From positions 992,001 to 1,056,000 of the forward strand of contig CAVSWP010000011.1 of the NCBI GenBank assembly GCA_963731665.1: DNA of 64,000 nucleotides, in the 5' to 3' direction. Positions 28,740 to 36,831 of the stretch are shown here, piece by piece. The position numbers and the translations under genes are program-made. Every line of letters begins with the position of its first letter. Position 1 is the stretch's first letter. The stretch comes from Chersky-840 sp035604715 (lineage in GTDB: Bacteria; Actinomycetota; Acidimicrobiia; Acidimicrobiales; UBA8190). The notes below the pieces were generated by a model that had not been told where the DNA came from, did no database searches, and was given only the letters and a program-made list of their open reading frames with translations.

Positions 28740-28770
28740 TGACAGACCTTAACGTTAACGTTAAGATATT
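28740..28770 (+). promoter_or_regulatory. MerR-type promoter with perfect 18-bp palindrome
   Basis: CTTAACGTTAACGTTAAG at 28748-28765 is a perfect palindrome. It sits between a -35-like TGACAG (28740-28745) and a -10-like GATATT (28765-28770); the 19-base spacer is the length MerR proteins act on. The MFS gene starts 3 bases later, suggesting a leaderless or near-leaderless transcript. The likely regulator is the MerR gene at 30598. Confidence 0.75.
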
Positions 28771-28773
28771 TCC

Positions 28774-30594
28774 ATGGCGCCGTCACCCTCCCGCCCGGGT
28801 CCTCCGGCCGGCGCGAGTGGCAACGGGAACCGCTCTCCGGGTGCTCCGGGTGCGCCCGGGCCGCCGTCTCCTGACAGCCGGTACAAGTGGATCGCGCTGT
28901 CGAATATCACCCTCGGCACCCTGATGGTCTTCATCAACCAGTCCATCGTGCTGATCGCGCTTCCCGCCATCTTCCGGGGCATCCACCTCAACCCCCTCAC
29001 CCCCGCCAACACGGGCTACATGCTGTGGATGCTCATGGGCTTCATGGTGGTCCTGGCGGTGCTGTTGGTCACGCTCGGCCGGGTCGGTGACATGTTCGGC
29101 CGGGTGAAGATGTACAACCTGGGCTTCGCCGTCTTCACGGCCTTCTCGATCCTGCTCTCGATCACGTGGATGCACGGACCGGGTGCCGCCATATGGCTGA
29201 TCGCCATGCGGATCGGCCAGGGAGTGGGGGGCGCCATGCTGTTCGCCAACTCCTCGGCGGTGATCACCGACGCCTTCCCGGCCAACCAGCGCGGGCTGGG
29301 TCTGGGGATCAACAACGTCGCCGCCATTGCCGGCGCCTTCATCGGTCTGTTGCTGGGCGGCCTTCTGGCCCCCGTCCAATGGCACCTGGTCTTCCTGGTG
29401 TCGGTGCCCTTCGGGGTCTTCGGAACCGTGTGGGCGTATCGCAAGCTCGAGGACCGCAGCGTCCGTACCCCCGCCCACATCGACTGGTGGGGCAACGCCA
29501 CGTTCGCGGCGGGACTCATCCTGATCCTGGTGGGCATCACCTACGGCCTGCTCCCCTACGGCCACCACACCATGGGTTGGACGAGCCCCGTGGTCATGAC
29601 CGAGATCCTCGGTGGGGTGGCCCTGTTGGCCGTGTTCGGCGGCATCGAGACCCGGGTCGCCAACCCTATGTTCCGGCTCACCTTGTTCCGCATCAGGGCC
29701 TTCACCGCCGGCAACGTGGCCAGCGCGCTGGCCTCGCTCAGCCGCGGTGGACTGATGTTCATGCTGATCATCTGGCTCCAGGGGATCTGGCTGCCTTTAC
29801 ACGGCTACAGCTTCAGCTCCACCCCCCTGTGGGCGGGCATCTACATGGTGCCGTTAACGATCGGCTTCTTGATCTCCGGCCCGTTGTCGGGGCACCTGGC
29901 CGACCGCCACGGCGCCCGCCCCTTCGCCACCGGCGGCCTGCTGCTCGTCGCCCTGAGCTTCTTCTTGTTGCAGACGCTGCCCGTCAATTTCGGCTACCCG
30001 GTGTTCGCCGTCCTGATCTTCTTCAACTCGGTGGGGATGGGCCTGTTCATTGCCCCCAATCAGACCGGCATCATGAACAGCCTGCCCTCCGACCAACGCG
30101 GCGCAGGGGCGGGGATGGCGGCGACGTTCAATTCATCAGCCCAGGTGCTGTCGATCGGCATCTTCTTCACGCTCATGATCCTGGGTCTCTCCGCCACGCT
30201 GCCCGCCACCCTCTTCCACGGTCTGGTTGCCCAGGGAGTCCCGGCCGGCACGGCGACCCGGGTCTCGCATCTGCCTCCCGTCGGTTCTCTGTTCGCCGCG
30301 TTTCTCGGCTACAACCCGATGGCCACGCTGCTCGGGCCCGGCGCCCTGCACCACCTGACGGCCGTGCAGGCCCGGTACATCACGGGCCGGTCGTTCTTCC
30401 CCCACCTCATCTCGGCCCCCTTCGGCAAGGGTCTGGCCAAGGCCTTCGATTTCGCCGCCATCGTGTGCGTTCTCGGCGCCGTGGCGTCGCTCCTGCGAGG
30501 CGGGAAGTACCACTACGCAGAGCCCGACGTTCAGGCCTCGGACGAGTCGGCCGAGCAGGCCGTGGCCGAGACCGAGCCCCTGCTGGTGAGCTGA
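28774..30594 (+). CDS. DHA2-type MFS drug/proton antiporter
   Basis: A 606-residue transporter. A disordered Pro/Gly/Ser-rich head of about 35 residues precedes 14 predicted membrane helices. Motif A is GRVGDMFGRVKMYN, motif C-like stretches (GVGGAMLFANSSAVI, GLGLGINNVAAIAGAFIGLLLGG) follow, and a second motif A-like GHLADRHGARP lies in the C-terminal half. TM1 has NQSIVLIALPAI, the DHA2 pattern in which Asp is often replaced. It should export drugs or metabolites by proton antiport. It is in an operon with a MerR gene 3 bases downstream and is preceded by the palindromic MerR operator, so induction by its substrate is likely. Confidence 0.92.
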   Translation: MAPSPSRPGPPAGASGNGNRSPGAPGAPGPPSPDSRYKWIALSNITLGTLMVFINQSIVLIALPAIFRGIHLNPLTPANTGYMLWMLMGFMVVLAVLLVTLGRVGDMFGRVKMYNLGFAVFTAFSILLSITWMHGPGAAIWLIAMRIGQGVGGAMLFANSSAVITDAFPANQRGLGLGINNVAAIAGAFIGLLLGGLLAPVQWHLVFLVSVPFGVFGTVWAYRKLEDRSVRTPAHIDWWGNATFAAGLILILVGITYGLLPYGHHTMGWTSPVVMTEILGGVALLAVFGGIETRVANPMFRLTLFRIRAFTAGNVASALASLSRGGLMFMLIIWLQGIWLPLHGYSFSSTPLWAGIYMVPLTIGFLISGPLSGHLADRHGARPFATGGLLLVALSFFLLQTLPVNFGYPVFAVLIFFNSVGMGLFIAPNQTGIMNSLPSDQRGAGAGMAATFNSSAQVLSIGIFFTLMILGLSATLPATLFHGLVAQGVPAGTATRVSHLPPVGSLFAAFLGYNPMATLLGPGALHHLTAVQARYITGRSFFPHLISAPFGKGLAKAFDFAAIVCVLGAVASLLRGGKYHYAEPDVQASDESAEQAVAETEPLLVS

Positions 30595-30597
30595 GCC

Positions 30598-31119
30598 ATG
30601 GCTCGGGGTACACAGGTGACGTCCGGGCCGGCGCCGTTGGGCACCGAGCCCTCCCCGTCAACGGGTGGTGAGCCCGAGGTCGGCCTGCGCATCGGCGACG
30701 CCGCCGCCCGGGCCGGTGTCTCGGCTCGCACCCTTCGCTATTACGACGAATTGGGCATTCTCAGCCCGTCCGAGTACACCGCCGGCGGCGAACGGCGCTA
30801 TCGGGAAAGAGATCTCCTCCAGCTGCAACGTATTCTCGAGCTGCGCGAGGCCCTGGGCATGAACCTCGAGGAGATCAAGGAGTTCCTGGAGTCCGAGCAA
30901 CGACTCGACGAGGTGCGTGCCGCCTACCGGGCCAACCGAGATGTCAACACCAAGGCTGCCCGGCGACGGCAGAAGGCGCTGCTCGAAGAGGCGCTGCAGT
31001 TGAACGAATCCCTGAAGGAGCAGCTCGACGCCAAGCTGGCCCGCATGGACGCGTTCCGGGCCACGCTGGCTCAGAACGCCCACCGCTGCCGCCAGCTACT
31101 CACCGATCTCACCGAGTGA
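30598..31119 (+). CDS. MerR-family transcriptional regulator
   Basis: A 173-residue regulator. After a disordered head (1-28) comes a MerR helix-turn-helix with wing: GLRIGDAAARAGVSARTLRYYDELGIL and GGERRYRERDLLQLQRI. A long dimerisation helix (about 100-165) follows with no Cys cluster, so it is not a metal-type MerR. It starts 3 bases after the MFS stop and almost certainly acts on the 18-bp palindrome at 28748, activating or repressing the pump together with itself. Confidence 0.9.
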   Translation: MARGTQVTSGPAPLGTEPSPSTGGEPEVGLRIGDAAARAGVSARTLRYYDELGILSPSEYTAGGERRYRERDLLQLQRILELREALGMNLEEIKEFLESEQRLDEVRAAYRANRDVNTKAARRRQKALLEEALQLNESLKEQLDAKLARMDAFRATLAQNAHRCRQLLTDLTE

Positions 31120-31148
31120 CGGAGCGGTAGCGGGCTCGGCCCTTCGAA

Positions 31149-32072
31149 TCAGTGGTTGAACCACTGCGACCGGCCACCGTAGCTGTAGCCATAGCCGTGG
31201 TTGCCGCCATTGCCACCGTTGTTGCCGTTGCCCCCGCCGTCGCCGTGGTTGTCCCCCTGGCCACCGTTGTCGCCATTGCCCCCGTTGTTGCCATTGCCCC
31301 CGTTGCCCCCGTTGCCGCCGTGGTTGTTGCCGTGGCCCCCGTTGTCGCCTTTGCCACCGTTGTTGCCATTGCCACCGTTGTTGCCATTGCCATGGTCGAC
31401 GTTGGGGTTGCCATTGCCGTTGTGGTCCGAGGAGCGGAGGACGATTTCGATTCCCGACGCCCGGTGGTTGCTCGAAGGAGCGTTCAGCGTGTCACCGGAG
31501 TAGGAGGCTTTCCACGCATAGACCCCGGAATCGAGCGTCACGGAGTTCGAGGCAGGGACGACTCCGTTGGTCACGGTCACCGTGCCCCCCGAGGCCGCCG
31601 GGTTCCATCCCCATTGGCCGGGGCTCAGAGAGTAGATGGTGTACGTGACAGTTCCCCCGGCCTGGGACGCATTGTCCCCCGTCAAAGTGGCCTGATCGGT
31701 CACGGCGGTACTCGGGGGCACCGTGATGACCTGACCCGACTGTCCGCCGCCAGACAGCGAGTTCGAGATCGCCGTCGGTGCCTGGTTCCCTACCGGGCTG
31801 CACGCGCCCACGGGGCTGTTGGCGCCCACCGGGCTGTTGTTTCCTACGGGGTTCCCGCCACCGAAGTGTCCGTGATCACGCCCATGTCCATGGTCGTACC
31901 GGTGTCGGTGATACCCCACGGGGCTGTTGTTACCTACGGGGCTGTTGTTGCCTACAGGGCTGCACGAGCCCACCGGGCTGTCCGCTCCCACTGCTCGATA
32001 AAGAAACGGCCCGACGAACGTGAAGAGCAATGCGCTGCCCACGACAATAAGAATCATGCGAAAGCGCGTCAT
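31149..32072 (-). CDS. Secreted SPVG-hexad / Gly-Asn repeat protein
   Basis: A 307-residue exported protein of unknown function. Residues 1-30 are a signal anchor (MILIVVGSALLFTFVGPFLY). Residues 30-100 hold eight copies of a hexad SPVGxx (SPVGSC, SPVGNN, SPVGYH, SPVGAN and others), interrupted by a His-rich segment (YHRHRYDHGHGRDHGHFGG). Residues about 105-210 look like an Ig-like beta domain (TDQATLTGDNASQAGGTVTY, YAWKASYSGD). Residues 215-300 are Gly/Asn/Asp/His-rich triplet and tetrad repeats (NGGNGNNGGKGDNGG). It converges with the merR gene, 29 bases apart. A surface or matrix role is inferred from composition; the His-rich and Asn/Gly parts could bind metal. Confidence 0.75.
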   Translation of the reverse strand: MTRFRMILIVVGSALLFTFVGPFLYRAVGADSPVGSCSPVGNNSPVGNNSPVGYHRHRYDHGHGRDHGHFGGGNPVGNNSPVGANSPVGACSPVGNQAPTAISNSLSGGGQSGQVITVPPSTAVTDQATLTGDNASQAGGTVTYTIYSLSPGQWGWNPAASGGTVTVTNGVVPASNSVTLDSGVYAWKASYSGDTLNAPSSNHRASGIEIVLRSSDHNGNGNPNVDHGNGNNGGNGNNGGKGDNGGHGNNHGGNGGNGGNGNNGGNGDNGGQGDNHGDGGGNGNNGGNGGNHGYGYSYGGRSQWFNH

Positions 32073-32255
32073 AGCCCCCCTCCTGCCGGCGAGGTTATGT
32101 GAGGCTGTTTCCCGTTACATCGTCACGATTGATGAACTCTTGGAAAGTGCTTCTCCTCAATCATTTAGGAATCTCACAGAAAGGCAATAGCCGCTCCCAC
32201 CGGGACATATTGGGGAAAGCGAAGAGAAAGGGCCCGTCGGTGGCATGATGCATGC

Positions 32256-33623
32256 TTGGGCTCGCGCCGAGCTGAAGTGGACTTCGGACGTGGCGTAGCG
32301 ACACCGGTGGTCTTCGCCGGCATCGTGGCGGGGTTGATGGTGTCAGCCACCTTGCGCGAGGGCGCCTTCTACCCTGGCGACGCAGCGCTGGTGCTCACCG
32401 TGTCCTTGGTGGTTGCCACGGTGACGCTCGTGGCCCGGCCCGATCGGCGGGCCGTCGCCGTCGCCGCCGGCGTCGGTGGGCTGGCGGCGTGGTGGCTTGT
32501 TCGAGCCCTGGCCCAAGGCCGGGTCGGCGCGTTCCTTCCTCTGGGGGCCAGCATGGTCGGTTTCGGCTGCGCCTTCCTGGTCACCCGTCGTCTCGACGAG
32601 AAGTACCGAGTCTTGGCGGCCCAGTTGGTCGTCGCCGTCGGGGCCGTCTCGGCGGCGGCGGGCTTGGTGGCCACGACCCTTCGGTGGTACCCGCTGGCGA
32701 TGCCGGCTCAAAACCTCTGGCGCCTGTCGACGACGTTGACCTACTCCAATGCCGCCGGTGCTCTTCTGGCGCTGTCCTTGTTGGTAGGTCTCGGGCTCGA
32801 GCAACGAGACCGCACGACCCGGCTCATGGTGTGCCTGTGCATGGCGGGGCTGGTGGCCACCCAGAGCAGGGGGGCCGTTCTCGGAGCCATCGTCGGCGTC
32901 GTCGTCGTCCCCCTGGCGCAGATCCGTCGCGCCGCGCTCACGCTCGGCCTGGGGATCCTGGGCGGCCTGGCGGTGGTGGGCACGTCGAGCGGGGGGTCGG
33001 CGCAGCCCTTGGCGATGGCCGCCGCGGTCGTGGCCGTGGTCGTCGCCGTAGTCCTGCCCACGAGTCGCTCCCCCATGCGGTTGTCGGCGAGCATGCGAGG
33101 GAGATGGTCAGGCGGCACCAAGAGACGAGCCCTGGTCCTGGGAGTGTTGGGCGTGGCCACCATCGCCATCGTCGTGGGTGCCGGTGTCGCCCTCCGGGTC
33201 CCCATCGAGCGTCGTGTCGCCCTGGGCAGCAGCGAGGACCGGCGCTACGAGTGGACCGCCGCGCTCGACCAGTGGCGATCGTCACCGCTGGTAGGCGTCG
33301 GTCCCGACCAGCTCCTCTACTTCCATGCCCCCGACGGGAATTTCGCCCATTTCGCCCACAACGAATATCTCCAGGTGCTCGCCGACGGCGGGCTGGTGGG
33401 CGCGACCTTGTTGGTGATCACGGGGGTGTGCGTCGTCCGGGCGGTGCGTCGAGACGACGTCGCCACGTCTTGCGCGACAGCTGCCCTGCTGGCCTTCGCC
33501 GTGGTCGCCACGCTCGACTTCGACTGGCACCTCGCCTCCCTGGGCATCATGGGTGGATGGGTGGCCGGGTTGGCCGGGAGACCGCACGCCCCGAGACCGA
33601 GAGTCGAAGCTCCGATCGGCTAG
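32256..33623 (+). CDS. O-antigen ligase-like polytopic membrane protein
   Basis: A 455-residue protein with about 10-12 membrane helices. Near the C-terminus the pattern VGVGPDQLLYF ... HNEYLQVLADGGLVGATLL matches the Wzy/WaaL O-antigen ligase fold, in which the His-containing loop acts on polyprenyl-linked glycans. The start is TTG 32256, the first start codon in the frame, without a clear ribosome-binding site. No glycosyltransferases are close, so its glycan substrate is unknown. It ends in a CTAG shared with the stop codon of the opposite TetR gene. Confidence 0.8.
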   Translation: MGSRRAEVDFGRGVATPVVFAGIVAGLMVSATLREGAFYPGDAALVLTVSLVVATVTLVARPDRRAVAVAAGVGGLAAWWLVRALAQGRVGAFLPLGASMVGFGCAFLVTRRLDEKYRVLAAQLVVAVGAVSAAAGLVATTLRWYPLAMPAQNLWRLSTTLTYSNAAGALLALSLLVGLGLEQRDRTTRLMVCLCMAGLVATQSRGAVLGAIVGVVVVPLAQIRRAALTLGLGILGGLAVVGTSSGGSAQPLAMAAAVVAVVVAVVLPTSRSPMRLSASMRGRWSGGTKRRALVLGVLGVATIAIVVGAGVALRVPIERRVALGSSEDRRYEWTAALDQWRSSPLVGVGPDQLLYFHAPDGNFAHFAHNEYLQVLADGGLVGATLLVITGVCVVRAVRRDDVATSCATAALLAFAVVATLDFDWHLASLGIMGGWVAGLAGRPHAPRPRVEAPIG

Positions 33624-34228
33624 GGGGTGCCCGGGGGCGGGCTGCTCCAGATCATGTCGACGGCGCGTCGCGCCCAGTGGGGCGGACTCGACGTGCCACT
33701 GACACGGCGGGCCAGCACCGAACCGGTGAGCATCTGCACGGCGAGGTCGACGTCGGTGTCCGGCGCAAGCTCCCCGAGCTCCTGGGCCCGCACGAGCAGG
33801 GTGCGAACGTACGCGGTGCGCGGCTCGACGACGCGTTGGCGGTGCAGGGCCAGGGCGGTGCGCTCGTCACGCGACCCGAGCAGCGTGCCGACCACCTCGA
33901 CGCAGTTCTCCCCGAAACGCTCGTCGAAGGCTTCGAGGTACTCGACCAGGTCGGCCCGAGGGTGGCGGGAAGGCTCCTCGGGGAAGCGCCCTCCGGGGTT
34001 TCCGGCGATGGCCGCCGTGATCAGGTCGGCTTTGTCCTTGAAGCGCCGATACACCGTGGCCCGGGCCACGCCGGCCTCGGCCGCGATGCTCTCCATCGAC
34101 AACCGGGCATAGCCGAGCTCGGCCAGCTGGCGCAGCGCCGCCTCGGTGATGGCCCGGGTGGCCCGCTCGTCACGAGGACGCCCCGGCGACCGGGTGGCGG
34201 GGGCCGGGCCCGTCGTGTCGAGGACCAT
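33620..34228 (-). CDS. TetR-family regulator
   Basis: A 202-residue TetR-type repressor: helix-turn-helix RAITEAALRQLAELGYARLSMESIAAEAGVARATVYRRFKDKADLI in residues 25-70, followed by a ligand-binding helical domain. The C-terminal domain resembles TetR_C_16-like members (VEYLEAFDERFGEN). ATG 34228 overlaps the stop codon of the upstream MFS gene by one base, so the two genes form an operon with the transporter first. It probably represses that operon through an imperfect palindrome at 35833-35851. Confidence 0.88.
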   Translation of the reverse strand: MVLDTTGPAPATRSPGRPRDERATRAITEAALRQLAELGYARLSMESIAAEAGVARATVYRRFKDKADLITAAIAGNPGGRFPEEPSRHPRADLVEYLEAFDERFGENCVEVVGTLLGSRDERTALALHRQRVVEPRTAYVRTLLVRAQELGELAPDTDVDLAVQMLTGSVLARRVSGTSSPPHWARRAVDMIWSSPPPGTP

Positions 34229-35808
34229 CACAGGGCCGCCGCGGTTGCCGGCTGTTCCTGTGCGGGAGCCGTAGGGGAGTAGCTGGGCACGAAGTCCCGT
34301 TGCCGCACGAGCGCATAGGCGCCGATCGCCCCGATGGCGGCCACCACCACGCCGATCGTCATCAGGTGGTCGAAGGTGCTGGCGAACGCACTCTGATAGG
34401 CGTGGAGCAGCGCGCTGCGGGCCGGCAACGACGGAATGGCGGCGGACGCCTGGCGCACCCCACCGCCGGTGATGGCTCCTTTCAACGCGGCGCCACCCCG
34501 GGCGAGCACCTCCCGGCCCGTGGAGCTCGCCGCCAGCCCCGCCAGGGTCTTCTGCTGGATCTGGCTCTGGAACACCGCTCCCAGCCCGGCGATCCCGGTG
34601 GCGATGCCCACCTGGCGGAAGGTGTTGTTGGCCCCCGATGCCATGCCGCTGCGCTCGGGTGGGACGACGCTGATGGCTGCCGACGCCAGGACGGGGTTCA
34701 CGGTGCCGATGCCGATGCCGGTGACGATGAACCCGGGAAGCAGCACCGTCCAGCCCGACGAGGTGTGGACGTGGGACATGAGGGCGAGGCCGATGGCGAC
34801 CATCACGAGCCCACTGCCGAGGAGGTACCGGGCTTTGATCCGGACGCTGAGCTTGCCGGCGATGGGCGCCGCGAAGAACGAGAGCATGGTGATGGGGAGG
34901 AAGCGGAGCCCGGCGGCGAACGGGCCGTACCCGAGGTCGTCCTGGACGTAGAGCGTGATGTAGAGGAACAAGGCGAAGATCGACGACGATAGCGTGATGG
35001 CCACGAGCGAGGAGCCGATGACCGCCGGCCTCCGGAACAGATTGAGGTCGAGCATGGGGTCGGACTGGCGCCACTCGGCCACGAGGAACACGGCCAACAG
35101 GACGGCCGAGCCGATGAGCAAGCCGCTGATCATCGTGCTTCCCCACCCGTTGGCGTTGCCTCGCACTAGCGCGAACACCAGCATGAACAGGGCGGCGGAG
35201 AACGAGCTGAAGCCGATCCAGTCGATCCGCCGATGGTTGGTCTCCTTGGACTCCTGCACCTGCGTCAGCGTGACGGCGATGGCGACCACGCCGACGGGCA
35301 CGTTGACGAAGAAGATCCACCGCCAGCCCAGCCCGCTGGTGAGCGCGCCACCGATGAGCGGGCCCACGGCCACGGCCGCGCCGATGACGGCACCGTAGAT
35401 ACCGAAGGCGGTTCCCCGTTCTTTGCCTTGGAAGGCCGCCGCGATGAGCGCCAACGAGGTGGCGAACATGATGGCGCCCCCCACCCCCTGGGCCCCGCGT
35501 GCCAGGTTCAGCATCAGCGACGACGTGGAGACGCCGCACACCAGCGACGAGACCGAGAAGACGCCGAGGCCGACGGCGAACACCACGCGGCGGCCGAACA
35601 TGTCGCCCAGCACGCCGGCGGTGAGGAGGAAGGCGGCCAGGGTGAGCGAGTAGGCGTCGATCACCCACTGGAGGTCGCTGAAGGTCGAGTGCAGGGAGTG
35701 TTGGATGTCGGGGAGGGCGACGTTCACCACCGTGATGTCGAGGAGGAGCATGAAGGTGGCGGTGCAAACGGCGATGAGGGTCCACCACTTGCGCTCGAGT
35801 GCTGGCAC
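34228..35808 (-). CDS. DHA2-type MFS efflux transporter
   Basis: A 526-residue transporter with 14 predicted membrane helices. TM1 carries LDITVVNVALPDI (DHA2 motif D1), motif A is GVLGDMFGRR, and motif C-like sequence is GAVIGAAVAVGPLIGGAL. It should export drugs or toxic metabolites with protons. It is first in an operon with TetR downstream (1-base overlap). An imperfect dyad upstream overlaps the promoter area. The substrate is unknown; the close relation to EmrB/QacA-type pumps is from the family motifs only. Confidence 0.92.
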   Translation of the reverse strand: MPALERKWWTLIAVCTATFMLLLDITVVNVALPDIQHSLHSTFSDLQWVIDAYSLTLAAFLLTAGVLGDMFGRRVVFAVGLGVFSVSSLVCGVSTSSLMLNLARGAQGVGGAIMFATSLALIAAAFQGKERGTAFGIYGAVIGAAVAVGPLIGGALTSGLGWRWIFFVNVPVGVVAIAVTLTQVQESKETNHRRIDWIGFSSFSAALFMLVFALVRGNANGWGSTMISGLLIGSAVLLAVFLVAEWRQSDPMLDLNLFRRPAVIGSSLVAITLSSSIFALFLYITLYVQDDLGYGPFAAGLRFLPITMLSFFAAPIAGKLSVRIKARYLLGSGLVMVAIGLALMSHVHTSSGWTVLLPGFIVTGIGIGTVNPVLASAAISVVPPERSGMASGANNTFRQVGIATGIAGLGAVFQSQIQQKTLAGLAASSTGREVLARGGAALKGAITGGGVRQASAAIPSLPARSALLHAYQSAFASTFDHLMTIGVVVAAIGAIGAYALVRQRDFVPSYSPTAPAQEQPATAAAL

Positions 35809-35832
35809 GGCGGGGCTCGACTTTCTCGAATA

Positions 35833-35851
35833 ACGATCCGAGGCGTAGCGT
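35833..35851. promoter_or_regulatory. Imperfect dyad, possible TetR operator
   Basis: ACGATCCG (35833-35840) and CGTAGCGT (35844-35851) are inverted with 6 of 8 matches and a 3-base spacer. They lie 25 bases upstream of the MFS-TetR operon start (35808), the position expected for a TetR site. Confidence 0.4.
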
Positions 35852-35926
35852 ATTTAATCATCGGTCGGCGTGTCAAGGTCTGCGCCAGCTGTCATTGTCG
35901 GGCCCACCGGACCGGGAGGACCACCG

Positions 35927-36799
35927 ATGCGCGTAGGCATCCACTTCGTCAACTTCACCTTGCCGGGGGCACCCGAGACGCTGGGCCCGACGCTGGCGGA
36001 GACGGCCCGCGTCGCCGAGGACGCCGGCGTGTCGGTGTTCACCCTCATGGACCACTGGTTCCAGATGGAGATGATGGCGACCTCCGAGGACCCCATGCTC
36101 GAGGGCTACACGTCCCTGGGGTTCCTGGCCGGACAGACCGACACCATGACCCTCGGCCTGCTGGTCACCGGGGTCACCTACCGGCACCCGGGCTTGCTGG
36201 CCAAGATCGTCACCACCCTCGACGTGCTGTCGGGGGGCCGGGCCCAGCTCGGCATCGGCGCCGCCTGGTACGAGCGTGAGCACCGCGGGCTGGGCGTGCC
36301 CTTCCCACCGCTCGCCGAGCGCTTCGAGCGCCTCGAGGAGACGCTGCAGATCTGCCTCCAGATGTGGAGCGACGACTCCGGTCCCTATGAGGGCCGGCAC
36401 TACCACCTGGCCGAGACCATCTGCTCCCCGCCTCCGGTCAGCTCACCGCGCCCGCGCCTGCTCATCGGTGGTGGTGGCGAGCGAAAGACGCTCCGGCTGG
36501 TGGCCCGCTACGCCGATGCGTGCAACCTGTTCGCGACGTCTCCCCAAGACATCGCCCACAAGCTCGACGTCCTGGCGCGGCACTGTGACGCCGAGGGGCG
36601 CGATCCAGCGACGGTCGACAGGACCATCCTGGCGCTGAGCAATCCGCTCGACGACGTCGACCAGTTCCTGGCCCTGATGGCGCAGTACAGCGCGCTCGGC
36701 GTCGACGCTGTCGAGCTCATGCCCGTCGGGCACCCGGTGGCCTTCGTGGCCCAGGTCGGGGACCGGGTCCTTCCCGCGCTGGCCCAACTCGGGCCCTGA
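35927..36799 (+). CDS. F420-type luciferase-like (LLM) oxidoreductase
   Basis: A 290-residue TIM-barrel protein of the luciferase-like family, F420-dependent subgroup: RVGIHFVNFTLPGAPE at the N-terminus, LMDHWFQME, VTYRHPGLLAKIVTTLDVLSGGRAQLGIGAAW near residue 100, and PRLLIGGGGERKTLRLVARYADACNLF near 180, where the flavin/F420 phosphate binds. Such enzymes transfer hydride between F420 and varied substrates. ATG 35927 follows GGGAGGA. It is divergent from the MFS-TetR operon and convergent with formate dehydrogenase, with 32 bases between stops. The substrate is unknown. Confidence 0.88.
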   Translation: MRVGIHFVNFTLPGAPETLGPTLAETARVAEDAGVSVFTLMDHWFQMEMMATSEDPMLEGYTSLGFLAGQTDTMTLGLLVTGVTYRHPGLLAKIVTTLDVLSGGRAQLGIGAAWYEREHRGLGVPFPPLAERFERLEETLQICLQMWSDDSGPYEGRHYHLAETICSPPPVSSPRPRLLIGGGGERKTLRLVARYADACNLFATSPQDIAHKLDVLARHCDAEGRDPATVDRTILALSNPLDDVDQFLALMAQYSALGVDAVELMPVGHPVAFVAQVGDRVLPALAQLGP

Positions 36800-36831
36800 G
36801 CACGCCCGGCTGCGTGCGCCGCTCCCGGCCT

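Noticed and set aside
31150..31420. Short regular repeats that could suggest a CRISPR or minisatellite array
   Set aside because: The repeat unit follows codons of a Gly/Asn-rich protein tail and lacks spacers of constant length.
34229..35788. TetR frame open upstream for another 500 codons
   Set aside because: That part is a shifted reading of the MFS gene on the same strand; the HTH domain starts after ATG 34228.
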